From positions 29,781-93,780 of the forward strand of contig NZ_MUYA01000004.1 of the NCBI RefSeq assembly GCF_002015115.1: a DNA stretch of 64,000 nucleotides, given 5' to 3'. Each line of letters opens with the position of its first letter. Positions within the stretch are counted from its first letter, which is position 1. The notes beneath the pieces are model-generated. The model searched no databases. It was not told the origin of the DNA and worked only from the letters and a program-made list of their open reading frames with translations. Origin of the DNA: Haemophilus paracuniculus. GTDB lineage: Bacteria; Pseudomonadota; Gammaproteobacteria; Enterobacterales; Pasteurellaceae. The position numbers and the translations under genes are program-made. This document shows, in pieces, positions 27,304 to 36,850 of the stretch.

Positions 27304-28032
27304 TTAGTTCATATATAAGCCGCCATTCACGTGAATGGTTTCGCCTGTGATGTAGCCAGCGTCGTCAGAGGCTAAGAATGCCACCGCTTTGGCGATGTCT
27401 TTCGCTTGCCCTAATTGACCTGCTGGAATCTGGCTGAGGATCGCATTTTTTTGCTCGTCCGTCAGTTCATCGGTCATATCAGTCGCAATAAAACCAGGGG
27501 CGACCACGTTCACGGTAATGCCACGGGAAGCCACTTCTTTGGCGAGGGATTTTGAGAAGCCCACCAAACCTGCTTTCGCCGCACAATAGTTGGTTTGCCC
27601 TGGGTTGCCCATTGAGCCAACCACCGAACCAATCGTAATGATACGCCCGAAACGTTTTTTCATCATTGTGCGTAACATCGCTTTTGACAGGCGATAAACA
27701 GACGTGAGGTTGGTTTGGATAATGTCGAACCATTCCTCATCTTTCATACGCATTAACAGGTTATCACGGGTGATCCCTGCGTTATTGACGAGAATATCAA
27801 TGTCGCCAAATTGCTCTTTGATTTGGGCTAACACTTGCTCAATCGAATCGGCGTCCGCCACGTTTAGCACTAAGCCTTTGCCGTTCTCGCCTAAATAGGC
27901 TGAGATCGATTCCGCCCCTTTTTCTGAGGTTGCCGTGCCGATCACGGTTGCCCCTTTGGCGACTAATTCTTCGGCGATTGCACGCCCGATGCCACGGGTA
28001 GCACCCGTTACTAATGCGATTTTACCTTGCAT
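27304..28032 (-). CDS. fabG: 3-oxoacyl-[acyl-carrier-protein] reductase
   Basis: FabG reduces 3-oxoacyl-ACP with NADPH in fatty acid elongation. From ATG 28032 it has 242 residues with the Rossmann motif TGATRGIGRAIAE, NNAGITRDN, and the catalytic YCAAKAG, ending GGLYMN. An upstream ATG at 28086 is rejected because AAGGAAACC sits just before 28032. It follows fabD with one small gene between, and acpP is not downstream. Confidence 0.97.
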   Translation of the reverse strand: MQGKIALVTGATRGIGRAIAEELVAKGATVIGTATSEKGAESISAYLGENGKGLVLNVADADSIEQVLAQIKEQFGDIDILVNNAGITRDNLLMRMKDEEWFDIIQTNLTSVYRLSKAMLRTMMKKRFGRIITIGSVVGSMGNPGQTNYCAAKAGLVGFSKSLAKEVASRGITVNVVAPGFIATDMTDELTDEQKNAILSQIPAGQLGQAKDIAKAVAFLASDDAGYITGETIHVNGGLYMN

Positions 28033-28042
28033 TTTGGTTTCC

Positions 28043-28279
28043 TTATGGTTGATTGACGACCGTGGTATTGCTACCCAGTTCGACACATTTCAAGAAAAAT
28101 TTAGTGCCTGAGTAGAGGCGATCAAAATTTTGCTTGGTGGTGGAACAGCCCGAAAGGGTTTCGGACACGGTCAAAATTTTTAAATCTGAATAATCAGGGC
28201 GAACAAGCACCAAGGCATAATCAGCGAAGCTGTTCGCCGAAAAAAGCAGGGTGCAGAGTAGCCATTTTTTCATTTTCAT
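28043..28279 (-). CDS. Small secreted protein between fabD and fabG
   Basis: The 78-residue product has a signal peptide (KKWLLCTLLFSANSFA-D) and a short mature domain with two cysteines (LSGCSTT and FLKCVEL) that could form a disulfide in the periplasm. The family is not recognised. It lies 14 bp after fabD and 10 bp before fabG, so it is in the fab operon. Confidence 0.65.
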   Translation of the reverse strand: MKMKKWLLCTLLFSANSFADYALVLVRPDYSDLKILTVSETLSGCSTTKQNFDRLYSGTKFFLKCVELGSNTTVVNQP

Positions 28280-28293
28280 CGGATTATTCGGGA

Positions 28294-29238
28294 TTACTCG
28301 AAAGTTACTGCCTCAAATGAAGCGACATCATTGACCGCTTTGGCGGAAAGTTCTTTCACGATACGGCTTGCTAAACCTGTTAAAACTTTGTTTGGCCCGA
28401 TTTCGTAAAGGGTGGTTACGCCCTCGTTTGCCATTTTTTCCACGGTTTCCGTCCAGCGAACTGGGCTGTAAAGCTGACGCACCAACGCATTGCGGATTGC
28501 GGTTGGATCGCTTTCCACCGCGACGTCCACGTTGTTGATCACAGGCACGCTCGGGGCAGAAAGTTCAATGGTGGCTAAGGTTTCCGCCAATTTTTCCGCC
28601 GCAGGTTTCATTAAAGCACAGTGTGAAGGGACACTAACTGCCAACGGCAATGCACGTTTTGCCCCTGCCTCTTTACACAACGCCCCAGCACGTTCCACCG
28701 CATTTTTTGAGCCGGCGATCACCACTTGCCCAGGTGAGTTGAAGTTTACCGCCGACACAATCTCGCCCTCTGCCGCTTCGCTTTGAGCTTTGGCACAGGC
28801 TTCGATAATCGCCTCATTGTCTAAGCCGATAATCGCATACATCGCCCCAGTGCCAGCCGGTACGGCTTGCTGCATCAACTGCCCACGCAATTCCACCAGC
28901 TTGATCGCATCTTGGAAATTCAGCACGCCTGCACACACCAACGCCGAGTATTCGCCCAAGCTATGCCCTGCCATTACAGACGGTTTTTGCTCAGGGAATT
29001 TCTGTTGCCAAATACGGAATAACGCCACGGAAGCGGCGAGCAGAGCAGGTTGAGTGCGGTGGGTTTGGTTGAGATCTTCCGCCGCCCCATTTTGGACGAG
29101 ATCCCACAAATCATAGCCCAACACCTCACTGGCTTGCTGGAAAGTTTGTTGCACCACAGGATAAACAGGGGCGAGATCCGCAAGCATACCAATCGCCTGC
29201 GACCCTTGCCCTGGAAAAACCATTGCGAATTTTGACAT
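28294..29238 (-). CDS. fabD: Malonyl-CoA-ACP transacylase
   Basis: FabD loads malonyl groups onto ACP. The 314-residue protein has MVFPGQGSQAIGML, the nucleophile GHSLGEYSALVCAG and catalytic His in VSVPSHCALM. GAGGAAACAAC precedes the start. fabH is not upstream; instead there is a repeat and then psd. Confidence 0.97.
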   Translation of the reverse strand: MSKFAMVFPGQGSQAIGMLADLAPVYPVVQQTFQQASEVLGYDLWDLVQNGAAEDLNQTHRTQPALLAASVALFRIWQQKFPEQKPSVMAGHSLGEYSALVCAGVLNFQDAIKLVELRGQLMQQAVPAGTGAMYAIIGLDNEAIIEACAKAQSEAAEGEIVSAVNFNSPGQVVIAGSKNAVERAGALCKEAGAKRALPLAVSVPSHCALMKPAAEKLAETLATIELSAPSVPVINNVDVAVESDPTAIRNALVRQLYSPVRWTETVEKMANEGVTTLYEIGPNKVLTGLASRIVKELSAKAVNDVASFEAVTFE

Positions 29239-29299
29239 TGTTGTTTCCTCAATTTTGATATGAATTTGGTGTTATCCTCTTTTACGAGGTCGATTATAT

Positions 29300-29441
29300 G
29301 ATCTTCCCCCGTTTACGGGGGAAGTACCCGAAGGGGGAAGGGGGCAAATTTTGTAAAAATAAAAAATTTACGGAAATCTTACCGCTTGTTTGCCCCCTAC
29401 CCCTGCTTCGCAGGGACTTCCCCCGCAAGCGGGGGAAGATC
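29300..29441. repeat. GC-rich composite inverted repeat (family B, copy 1)
   Basis: Two arms of about 50 bp face each other. The left starts GATCTTCCCCCGTTTACGGG and ends GGGGGCAAA; the right starts TTTGCCCCCTACCCC and ends GCGGGGGAAGATC. Each arm contains its own hairpins. The ~41-bp centre holds a canonical uptake signal. A related element at 41091 has the same arms in swapped order. Confidence 0.65.
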
Positions 29442-29483
29442 CTTTTTCGTAAATGATAAAGATTTTATTTTTCTTAATTTGGA

Positions 29484-30377
29484 TTAGCCGATAATCTTCG
29501 CCAATCTTTCCCCCATTCGGGTAACAGTGCCTTGGTTGAGGTAGTCTTCAAATTGCACTGCACCTTGTGGGAAGAGGTTGATTACCGTTGAGCCGAGGCG
29601 GAATGCGCCCATTTCTTGCCCTTTTTTCAGTTTAACCGCTGTTTCGCCTTCGCTGAGGTATTCGTAAGTAACGACTTCTTTGGCACGCGGTGGGTTGATC
29701 ACGCCAGCCCATACTGTACTCATACTTGCGGTGATTGTCGCTCCGACCAGTATTTGCACCATAGGTCCAAATGCCGTTTCAAATTCGCAGATCACACGTT
29801 CGTTGCGGGCGAACAGGTTCGGAATGTGTTCGGCGAGGAATGGATTAACCGAAAAGAGTTCCCCTGGCACGTAGATCATCTTTTTCAAAGTGGCATCGCA
29901 CGGCATATGTACGCGGTGGTAATCCTTTGGTGAGAGGTAGGTGGTGATGAAATTGCCGTTTTTGAATTTGTCGGCAAGTTCGCTATCGTTGGCGAGCAAG
30001 GTTTCAAGGGTAAAAGTATGCCCCTTGGCTTGCAACAGTTGATTTTGCTCGATGTTGCCGAGTTCGCTCACTTTGCCGTCCGCAGGTAAGCAGAGAGCTT
30101 GCGGATCTTGGTTGATCGGGCGAGCGTTCTCTTTCAATGGGCGGATAAAAAATTCGTTGAAAGTCGCATAATCGGACGGATTACTTTTTTCCGCCTCGCC
30201 TAAATTAACTTGGTATTTTTTGGCAAATGCCTTGATGATGAAATGGGTTACTGCCCCCCATTTTTGTTCCGCTAGCCAGCCTGCCATTCGAGTGAGGGCA
30301 AGTTGTGGCAGTAAATAGTGAAGTGCGATTTTCGCCTTTTGCCCGTAGCTTGGGCTGTTGTAGGCTTGTCGTTGCAT
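29484..30377 (-). CDS. psd: Phosphatidylserine decarboxylase proenzyme
   Basis: Psd makes phosphatidylethanolamine at the inner membrane. From ATG 30377 it has 297 residues. The self-cleavage site LGST is present in GAFRLGSTVINLF, where the serine becomes the pyruvoyl group, and KDYHRVHMPCDA is conserved. AAGGATTTAAA precedes the start; the upstream ATG at 30425 is not supported. Confidence 0.96.
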   Translation of the reverse strand: MQRQAYNSPSYGQKAKIALHYLLPQLALTRMAGWLAEQKWGAVTHFIIKAFAKKYQVNLGEAEKSNPSDYATFNEFFIRPLKENARPINQDPQALCLPADGKVSELGNIEQNQLLQAKGHTFTLETLLANDSELADKFKNGNFITTYLSPKDYHRVHMPCDATLKKMIYVPGELFSVNPFLAEHIPNLFARNERVICEFETAFGPMVQILVGATITASMSTVWAGVINPPRAKEVVTYEYLSEGETAVKLKKGQEMGAFRLGSTVINLFPQGAVQFEDYLNQGTVTRMGERLAKIIG

Positions 30378-30498
30378 TTTAAATCCTTGATTTTTGGTAA
30401 ATAATTCGGGGGCGAAGTATAGCAAAAATGTGAGGGATTACCTAATGCAACCGCACAGGCTAAGTTTGACTACCAAACTTAGCCTGTTTATTGAGCGA

Positions 30499-30870
30499 TT
30501 ATTCCAGCACAATTCGATCTCGGTTTTTGTCGAGGGTGGCTTTGCCGATGCCACTCACTTCGGTAAGTTGTTCAAGGCTCACAAAATTACCGTTTTTGGT
30601 GCGGTAATCCACAATCGCTTGGGCCTTTTTCGCCCCGATACCGACCAATTTATCCTGCAATTCAGCGGCGGATGCGGTGTTGATATTCACTAAATTCGGG
30701 TTGGTGGCGGTTTTATTTTCCACCTTTTTTTCGACCGCTTTTTCCGCCTCTACAAGGGGTTGGATCGGCGGATTTTCTGCTGTCGCCGATGTTTGAACTG
30801 CCTCATTTGCAACGGCGAGGGTGGAAAGTCCGAATAATAAGCTAAGGCTTAGGGATTTGAGCATTTTCAT
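30499..30870 (-). CDS. comEA: ComEA-type helix-hairpin-helix competence protein
   Basis: The 123-residue protein has a signal peptide ending AVA-NE, a low-complexity linker (~25-60), and a tandem helix-hairpin-helix domain: NLVNINTASAAELQDKLVGI, GAKKAQAIVDYR, and LTEVSGIGKATLDKNRDRI. Such proteins bind incoming double-stranded DNA in the periplasm during transformation. This fits the dense uptake signals in the genome. GAGGAACATTCT precedes the ATG. Confidence 0.9.
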   Translation of the reverse strand: MKMLKSLSLSLLFGLSTLAVANEAVQTSATAENPPIQPLVEAEKAVEKKVENKTATNPNLVNINTASAAELQDKLVGIGAKKAQAIVDYRTKNGNFVSLEQLTEVSGIGKATLDKNRDRIVLE

Positions 30871-31131
30871 AGAATGTTCCTCTTTGGTTATGGATTAAGA
30901 TTGTGGGTTAGCGTTGAGCAAAATAACCGCAAGGAAAGGCGTGAGCAATCGGCAAAAATGATTTTGTCGATCCCTGTCGAAAAAATCGATTTTGGTGGTT
31001 GCCAACGGGCGAAATTTGAGCTAGGCGACAATTTACAAAAATTTTGTGAAATCTACCCCCTTGCTACTGAAATTTAAGCGATGATTTGCTAGAATGTCGC
31101 CAGTTTTTTACCCTTTATTTTGGAAAAGCAA

Positions 31132-32826
31132 ATGAATCAGAAAAATCGTATTGAGCCGACTTTCGGCAACGCCAGCGAAACCCCTCGCCCAAATCCTACC
31201 CCTGCGGAAAATGCAGAAAGCACCTTGGAACGCATTAGTAAATCAAGCGAAGTGTTGGCAAGCCTCGCCCCGAAAGAGCCAAAAGTGGAAACCGCAGAAG
31301 TAAAAACAGAAGTGAAAAGCGAGCAAAAGCCAACGATTTCCCCTTTTGTCTCAATGAAAACTAACAATGCCCCTGCTCACACGTTTAGTCAGCCGTTAAA
31401 TCGCCCTGCGAGTGCGATTCAAAACAATGCGACTTTTGAGGAAATGCAGCAGGCTCGTCAAGCTCAACCAGCGGTACAACCAACCATTCAAGCCACCGTT
31501 CAGCCAACCGCTCAACCGCAAATTCAGCCTGCGGTTCAGCCGAGTGTTCAAGCAACGGCGAACGTTGCTCAACCACAAATGACGGCTCAACCGCAAAGCA
31601 CCCCAGTTCAAGCGGCGGCAACCGTGGCCAGCGGTGCGATTTCGGCAAATTCTGCCCCTCAACCTGCTACGCAAAGAGTTGAACCAACGGAAATGCCTGC
31701 GGTCAAGCCTAGTATGGATCGTGTGATTCCAGCCGCATCAGGTGCGGCTTCATCAACCAAAGAGGATAAGCAAATGCCAAAAGTGCCGTCAAAATTCCGC
31801 CGTATTTTAACCGTGATTTTATTAGCCTTATTGGGTGGCGTGGCGTTCTGGTTATTAAAACCAAACACCCCACAAACGGTTGCCGAGTTAGAAAATCAAC
31901 CGCAAGGCAATAGCTTGCCGATTGAGTTCCGCCCAGTAAACGAGGAAGAAGCGAAAGCGGCAGAGGCTCGTGAGGCGGAAGCACTCGCTCAACAACAAGC
32001 TCAACAGCAAGAGCAACAAGCTCAATCATCGGCAGACGCTCAACCGACTCAACAAGCGGATAGTTCCGTAACCATTTCGGGCGATAATAATGCGACTATT
32101 GGCGAGCCAGCCCAAACTGCATCACAAGGGGAAACCGCTCAAACTGATAATGGCATCACGATCAGTCAAGATGAGGTTGTGGCAAATCAAAATGGCGAAA
32201 CCACTACCCCAGCAGTAGCCCCTGTTAAACAGCCAACCGTGAAAGTGGTTAAGCCGAATAGCCAAGGTAGCGTGATTTATCAGCCAGAGCGTAATACGAA
32301 AGCGAAAGCAGAAAAAACCGCAACCGTTGAGAAAAAAGCGGAACAGCCGAAAATCAAGGCGATGACCGCTGCTGAATATAAAGCGAAAGTGGAAAAAAAT
32401 GCCCGTATGGATCAACTGATTCAAAATGTGGAATCGGGTAAACCTGCGGTAGCAAAAGTTACCCCAGCAGCAACAGCTCAAAAAGTGGTTGTAGCCCCAG
32501 CACAAAAAGTAGTGGCGACCGCAGCACCTGCTCAACCTGTTCAAAAAGTTGTGGCAACGGCAGCCCCAGCACAATCTGATACGGTGGTGGCGAGCAAAAC
32601 AATGACCGTGCCGAAAAGCGTTTCGTTAATGCAAGTGTTCCGTGATAACGGCTTAAATATCTCAGATGTGAACGCAATGAGTCGTGCCAACGGCATTGTG
32701 AGCAACTTAAAAGTGAACGAAAAAATCACCGTGCGTTTAGATAAAAATAATCGCGTCGTGGAAATGAATATCGGCTCTGGCGGTCGATTCACCCGTCAAG
32801 CGGACGGTTCATATCGTTTCAAATAA
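31132..32826 (+). CDS. oapA: Opacity-associated protein OapA
   Basis: From ATG 31132 the protein has 564 residues. It has a long disordered N-terminal part rich in Gln, Ala, Pro and Val (~110-180), one membrane helix (ILTVILLALLGGVAFWLL, ~225-242), a second disordered linker, and a C-terminal OapA/LysM-like domain (SVSLMQVFRDNGLNISDVNA to the end) that would bind peptidoglycan. In H. influenzae OapA affects colony opacity and colonisation. oapB follows. A TTG at 31120 is rejected. Confidence 0.9.
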   Translation: MNQKNRIEPTFGNASETPRPNPTPAENAESTLERISKSSEVLASLAPKEPKVETAEVKTEVKSEQKPTISPFVSMKTNNAPAHTFSQPLNRPASAIQNNATFEEMQQARQAQPAVQPTIQATVQPTAQPQIQPAVQPSVQATANVAQPQMTAQPQSTPVQAAATVASGAISANSAPQPATQRVEPTEMPAVKPSMDRVIPAASGAASSTKEDKQMPKVPSKFRRILTVILLALLGGVAFWLLKPNTPQTVAELENQPQGNSLPIEFRPVNEEEAKAAEAREAEALAQQQAQQQEQQAQSSADAQPTQQADSSVTISGDNNATIGEPAQTASQGETAQTDNGITISQDEVVANQNGETTTPAVAPVKQPTVKVVKPNSQGSVIYQPERNTKAKAEKTATVEKKAEQPKIKAMTAAEYKAKVEKNARMDQLIQNVESGKPAVAKVTPAATAQKVVVAPAQKVVATAAPAQPVQKVVATAAPAQSDTVVASKTMTVPKSVSLMQVFRDNGLNISDVNAMSRANGIVSNLKVNEKITVRLDKNNRVVEMNIGSGGRFTRQADGSYRFK

Positions 32827-32836
32827 TTCAATTTCA

Positions 32837-32865
32837 AAGGGCAATAGGCGACTATTGCTCTTTTT
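32837..32865 (+). terminator. Terminator or attenuator between oapA and oapB
   Basis: GGGCAATAG-gcga-CTATTGCTC followed by TTTTT lies in the 57-bp gap. oapB may therefore be expressed at a lower level than oapA. Confidence 0.7.
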
Positions 32866-32883
32866 CATTTAAGGATAGCCGAA

Positions 32884-33303
32884 ATGAAGAAATTTTATGC
32901 AGTGGCACTGTTTTCAGCGGTAATGCTCAGTGGCTGTGCCAATAATCCCCTCGTGCCACCACCCGTTGAGCAGATGCAAAATTCCGTTGAGCCAGCGAAA
33001 AAAACGCAAACCAAAAACCGAGTTTCGGTTAGTCGCCACTCGGTAGAATATCAATGCAAGGGCGATAAAGTGGTGCGAGTGCAACAGGCTCAACCGAAAA
33101 AAACGGCGAAAAAAGTGAGCAAAGCGAAATCGATCACCGTTACCTTTGGCAAATCGACCCACACCCTTTCGGCAACGGTCAATCAGCGAGGTAACCAATA
33201 CAGCAACATTCGCTGGAATTGGATTGAAAACCTGAACGGCTATGCGACCTTGCGTGATAATAGCGGTAAGATTTTGGCAGAAAATTGTAAAGTGAAAAAA
33301 TGA
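32884..33303 (+). CDS. oapB: OapB-like lipoprotein
   Basis: The 139-residue protein has a lipobox (LSGC, residues 16-19), a Pro-rich and Lys-rich linker, and a small C-terminal domain with cysteines in YQCKGD and ENCKVKK. Position after oapA and length match H. influenzae OapB. AAGGATAGCCGAA precedes the ATG. The stop overlaps the waaF start by 4 bp. Confidence 0.82.
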   Translation: MKKFYAVALFSAVMLSGCANNPLVPPPVEQMQNSVEPAKKTQTKNRVSVSRHSVEYQCKGDKVVRVQQAQPKKTAKKVSKAKSITVTFGKSTHTLSATVNQRGNQYSNIRWNWIENLNGYATLRDNSGKILAENCKVKK

Positions 33304-34343
33304 AGATTTTAGTGATCGCCCCCTCGTGGGTGGGGGATATGATGATGTCCCACAGCCTTTATCAGCAGCTCAAAACTAATTATCCCAACTGCCAAATTGA
33401 CGTAATGGCACCCGATTGGTGTCGTCCGTTGTTGGCGAGAATGCCCGAAGTGCGAACAGCACTCTCAATGCCGATTGGACACGGTTCGTTCCGTTTGTGC
33501 GAGCGTTATCAACTCGGCAAAAATCTGAGAAATCAATATGATATGGCGATTGTGCTACCGAATTCGCTCAAATCTGCCTTTATTCCATTTTTCGCTAAAA
33601 TCGCCCACCGCCGTGGCTGGAAAGGGGAAATGCGGTATGGTTTTTTGAACGATTTGCGTGCCAATAAAAACGATTATCCGATGATGGTGCAACGCTATGT
33701 GGCGTTGGCGTTCGAGAAAAAAGCGATTCCAACCGCCGACAATCTGCCGATTGCCAAGCCTTATCTGCAAGTTGATCTAAACCAAGTGGCACAAACCCAA
33801 GCCAAATTTGCCAAGCAGTTTGAATATGCGGAAAATCGCCCTGCGATTGGCTTCTGCCCAGGGGCAGAATTTGGGCCAGCGAAACGCTATCCCCACTATC
33901 ATTATGCTACCCTCGCCCAAAAATTGATTGAACAGGGCTACGCCGTTCATCTGTTCGGCTCGAAAAAAGATACGGAAGTGGGCGAGCAAATCCGCCAAGC
34001 CTTGCCCGAATCTTTACAGCGTTATTGTGTGAATTTAGCAGGGCAGACCGACCTCAATCAAGCGGTGGATCTCATTTCCACCTGCCAAGCGATTGTGAGC
34101 AACGACTCTGGGCTAATGCACATCGCCGCCGCCCTTAACCGACCGCTTGTCGCCTTATATGGACCAACCAGCCCTCAATACACCCCACCGCTTTCCGACA
34201 AAGCGGTGATTATCCGCCTGATTGACGGGGGCTTGATTAAAATTCGTAAAGGCGAGGGCAATGACGGCTACCACCAAAGCCTGATCGACATTCAGCCCGA
34301 AATGGTGCTGGAAAAATTACAAACGGTTATAAAGCAACTATAA
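33300..34343 (+). CDS. waaF: ADP-heptose-LPS heptosyltransferase II
   Basis: WaaF adds the second heptose to the inner core of lipopolysaccharide. The 347-residue GT9 protein has MKILVIAPSWVGDMMMSHSL, FCPGAEFGPAKRYP, LAGQTDLNQAVDLI and VSNDSGLMHIAAALNRPLVA. These fit WaaF better than WaaC (AEFGPAKRYP). It is coupled to oapB through ATGA. Confidence 0.93.
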   Translation: MKILVIAPSWVGDMMMSHSLYQQLKTNYPNCQIDVMAPDWCRPLLARMPEVRTALSMPIGHGSFRLCERYQLGKNLRNQYDMAIVLPNSLKSAFIPFFAKIAHRRGWKGEMRYGFLNDLRANKNDYPMMVQRYVALAFEKKAIPTADNLPIAKPYLQVDLNQVAQTQAKFAKQFEYAENRPAIGFCPGAEFGPAKRYPHYHYATLAQKLIEQGYAVHLFGSKKDTEVGEQIRQALPESLQRYCVNLAGQTDLNQAVDLISTCQAIVSNDSGLMHIAAALNRPLVALYGPTSPQYTPPLSDKAVIIRLIDGGLIKIRKGEGNDGYHQSLIDIQPEMVLEKLQTVIKQL

Positions 34344-34344
34344 T

Positions 34345-34375
34345 AAAAAAGGACTGAATTATTCAGTCCTTTTTG
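34345..34375. terminator. Bidirectional terminator
   Basis: AAAAAAGGACTGAAT and ATTCAGTCCTTTTT form a stem between convergent waaF and the peroxiredoxin gene, with A- and T-runs on the two sides. Confidence 0.85.
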
Positions 34376-34400
34376 CTTTTACAAGGGGTTACTTTATCAA

Positions 34401-35135
34401 TTATTTTGCAAAGTAGGCTTCTAAATCATCGCTGCCGCCGATGTGCTGACCGCCGATGAATACTTGTGGTGCAGTTGAGCGACCAGTGATGGCACGCACA
34501 GAAGTAGTGGTCGCATCACGACCTAACACGATCTCTTCAAAGGTGTAGCCTTTTTCGGTTAATAACGCTTTCGCTTTGGCACAGAATGAGCAACCTGGTT
34601 TGGTGATGATTGATACAGATGGTTTTGCTTGCCACTCTGGATTGAGGTATTTGATCATTGTGTCAGCGTCAGAGACTTTGAACGGGTCGCCTGGCTCTTG
34701 TGGCTCGATGAACATTTTTTCAACTACGCCGTTTTTCACGAGCATAGAATAACGCCAAGAGCGTTTGCCGAAGCCTAAATCTTCTTTGCCGACTAATAAG
34801 CCCATACCCTCGGTAAATTCGCCGTTGCCGTCTGGGATTACAGTGATGTTTTCAGATTCTTGATCCGCTTTCCACGCGTTCATTACGAACGTATCGTTTA
34901 CAGACATACAAATAATGTCGTCAATGCCTAACGCTTTAAATTCGTGGGCTAATTCGTTGTAGCGTGGTAAGTGAGTTGATGAGCAAGTTGGGGTGAACGC
35001 ACCGGGTAATGAGAATACGATCACGTTTTTGCCGTTGAATAATTCATCTGTGGTTACATCAACCCACGCATCGCCTTGGCGAGTGTGGAAAGTAACGCTT
35101 GGTACTTTTTGACCTGTCATATCTTTGAAAGACAT
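34401..35135 (-). CDS. Hybrid peroxiredoxin-glutaredoxin (PGdx)
   Basis: The 244-residue protein fuses a Prx5-type domain (residues 1-~165, peroxidatic cysteine in PGAFTPTCSSTHLPRYNE) to a glutaredoxin domain (~172-244, active site KPGCSFCAKAKALL). It reduces peroxides with glutathione, as shown for the H. influenzae homologue. It is divergent from oxyR, the likely regulator, with 195 bp between. Confidence 0.95.
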   Translation of the reverse strand: MSFKDMTGQKVPSVTFHTRQGDAWVDVTTDELFNGKNVIVFSLPGAFTPTCSSTHLPRYNELAHEFKALGIDDIICMSVNDTFVMNAWKADQESENITVIPDGNGEFTEGMGLLVGKEDLGFGKRSWRYSMLVKNGVVEKMFIEPQEPGDPFKVSDADTMIKYLNPEWQAKPSVSIITKPGCSFCAKAKALLTEKGYTFEEIVLGRDATTTSVRAITGRSTAPQVFIGGQHIGGSDDLEAYFAK

Positions 35136-35330
35136 TGGTTTCTCCTAGTTTAATTTATAACGTAAAAAAATTGTTATTATTATACATTATTTTTGTGGAT
35201 TTGGTTATGTCTATCTTATCAATCAAGCATATTTACAATAGAAAAAGATGATTAAACCCTTAGAAAATAATTGATTTTTCCGATAATTTTCCCCTAAAAT
35301 TTGGGGGATTTTGACAAACGAGGAATGGCA
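35136..35330. promoter_or_regulatory. Divergent promoter region for prx-grx and oxyR
   Basis: This AT-rich gap separates the two divergent genes and should hold OxyR binding sites. I cannot assign the individual ATAG half-sites with confidence. Confidence 0.4.
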
Positions 35331-36215
35331 ATGAATATCCGAAATTTAGAATATTTAATCGCATTAGCAGAACATCGGCACTATCACAAAGCGGCGGAAG
35401 CCTGCAACGTCAGCCAGCCCACATTAAGCGGTCAGATTAAAAAATTAGAAGACGAATTGGGCGTGATTTTGTGCGAACGCACTAGCCGCCGCGTGCTGTT
35501 TACCCAAGCGGGGCTAATGTTGGTGGAACAAGCCAAAGCCATTTTGCGAGAAGTGAACGTGTTCAAAGAAATGGTCAGCAATCAAGGCAAGGAAATGGCA
35601 GGCCCGATCCACATCGGCATTATTCCGACCCTCAGCCCTTATCTGTTGCCGATCATTCTGCCGACCCTCAAAAGTCAGTATCCCGAATTGGAACTTTTTT
35701 TATACGAACAGCAAACGGCACAACTGATGAACCAGCTCGAAGCAGGGCAGCTCGATTGTGCCATTCTTGCCCTCGGCAAAGAGACCGAGCCGTTTATCGA
35801 AGTGCCGATGTTTAAAGAGCGAATGTTATTAGCGGTGTCCGCCCGCCACGAATGGGCGAGCCGCGACAAAGTCGATCTCAAAGAACTCAACAACTGTGAA
35901 ATGCTACTGCTAGATGACGGGCATTGCCTGCGTTCCCAAACCCTCGATTACTGTATGAACGTGGGGGCGAAAGAAAATCAACATTTCAAAGCCACCAGCC
36001 TCGAAACCTTACGCAATATGGTGGCGGCGGATACGGGCATTACGCTGATTCCCGAATTGGCAAGCCGAGTCGGCTCAGAAAACGCCATTCGCTATTTGCC
36101 GTTTAGCGATCCCGAACCCTATCGTGCGATTGGCTTAGTTTACCGCCCAGGCTCGTCGTTAAGAATGCGATACGAACGCCTCGCCAAAGAAATTACCACC
36201 TTAATGGAAGGCTAA
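35331..36215 (+). CDS. oxyR: Hydrogen peroxide-sensing regulator OxyR
   Basis: This LysR-family protein has 294 residues from ATG 35331. The N-terminal helix-turn-helix is [20 protein letters not shown]. The redox cysteines are in [18 protein letters not shown], with the spacing of Cys199 and Cys208 of E. coli OxyR. A TTG at 35301 would add ten residues and is rejected because GAGGAATGGCA lies before 35331. fabR follows after 1 bp. Confidence 0.96.
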   Translation: MNIRNLEYLIALAEHRHYHKAAEACNVSQPTLSGQIKKLEDELGVILCERTSRRVLFTQAGLMLVEQAKAILREVNVFKEMVSNQGKEMAGPIHIGIIPTLSPYLLPIILPTLKSQYPELELFLYEQQTAQLMNQLEAGQLDCAILALGKETEPFIEVPMFKERMLLAVSARHEWASRDKVDLKELNNCEMLLLDDGHCLRSQTLDYCMNVGAKENQHFKATSLETLRNMVAADTGITLIPELASRVGSENAIRYLPFSDPEPYRAIGLVYRPGSSLRMRYERLAKEITTLMEG

Positions 36216-36216
36216 A

Positions 36217-36834
36217 ATGTCCGCAGGAATCCGTGCCATTCAAAAAGAAAAAACTCGCCGAGCCTTGGTGGACGCAGCATTCAACCAACTTGCCGCTGAG
36301 AAAAGTTTTTCCAACCTCAGCCTGCGAGAAGTGGCGAGAGAGGCAGGCATCGCCCCGACTTCCTTTTACCGCCATTTCAAAGATATGGACGAACTCGGCT
36401 TGGCAATGGTGGACGAATCAGGCTTAATTCTTCGCCAGCTAATGCGACAAGCCCGCAAGCGGTTGGAAAAGGGCGGCAGTGCGGTGGTTACCTCGGTTGA
36501 TACCTTTTTTGAATTTATCGCCGACCGCCCCAACGTGTTCCGCCTGCTGCTACGGGAAAGCTCTGGCACTTCGCAAGAGTTTCGCACCGCTGCCAGCCGT
36601 GAAATTCAGCATTTTGTCGCGGAACTCGCCCAATATATCCAAATGAAAACCCCCAACATCGACCGCCACATCGCCTATGTGCAATCCGAGGGCTTAGTTA
36701 CCCTCGTGTTTACCGCAGGCTCGCAGGCCCTTGATATGAACCCCACCGAACGGGAACAGCTCAAAAAACGGGTGGTAATGCAACTGCGAATGCTCGCCAA
36801 AGGGGCGGAATGTTATGTGCGAGAAAAATGTTAA
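36217..36834 (+). CDS. fabR: Fatty acid biosynthesis repressor FabR
   Basis: FabR is a TetR-type repressor of unsaturated fatty acid genes. The 205-residue protein starts [20 protein letters not shown] and has [20 protein letters not shown], then the ligand domain with [19 protein letters not shown], all typical of FabR. In E. coli fabR is also near oxyR. Its start is 1 bp after the oxyR stop. Confidence 0.93.
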   Translation: MSAGIRAIQKEKTRRALVDAAFNQLAAEKSFSNLSLREVAREAGIAPTSFYRHFKDMDELGLAMVDESGLILRQLMRQARKRLEKGGSAVVTSVDTFFEFIADRPNVFRLLLRESSGTSQEFRTAASREIQHFVAELAQYIQMKTPNIDRHIAYVQSEGLVTLVFTAGSQALDMNPTEREQLKKRVVMQLRMLAKGAECYVREKC

Positions 36835-36850
36835 TTTGTTAGGAAATCCA

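Noticed and set aside
30874-31077. A 67-codon frame between comEA and oapA.
   Set aside because: Its end is made of an uptake-signal variant and A/T tail, it starts at the comEA promoter, and it resembles no protein.
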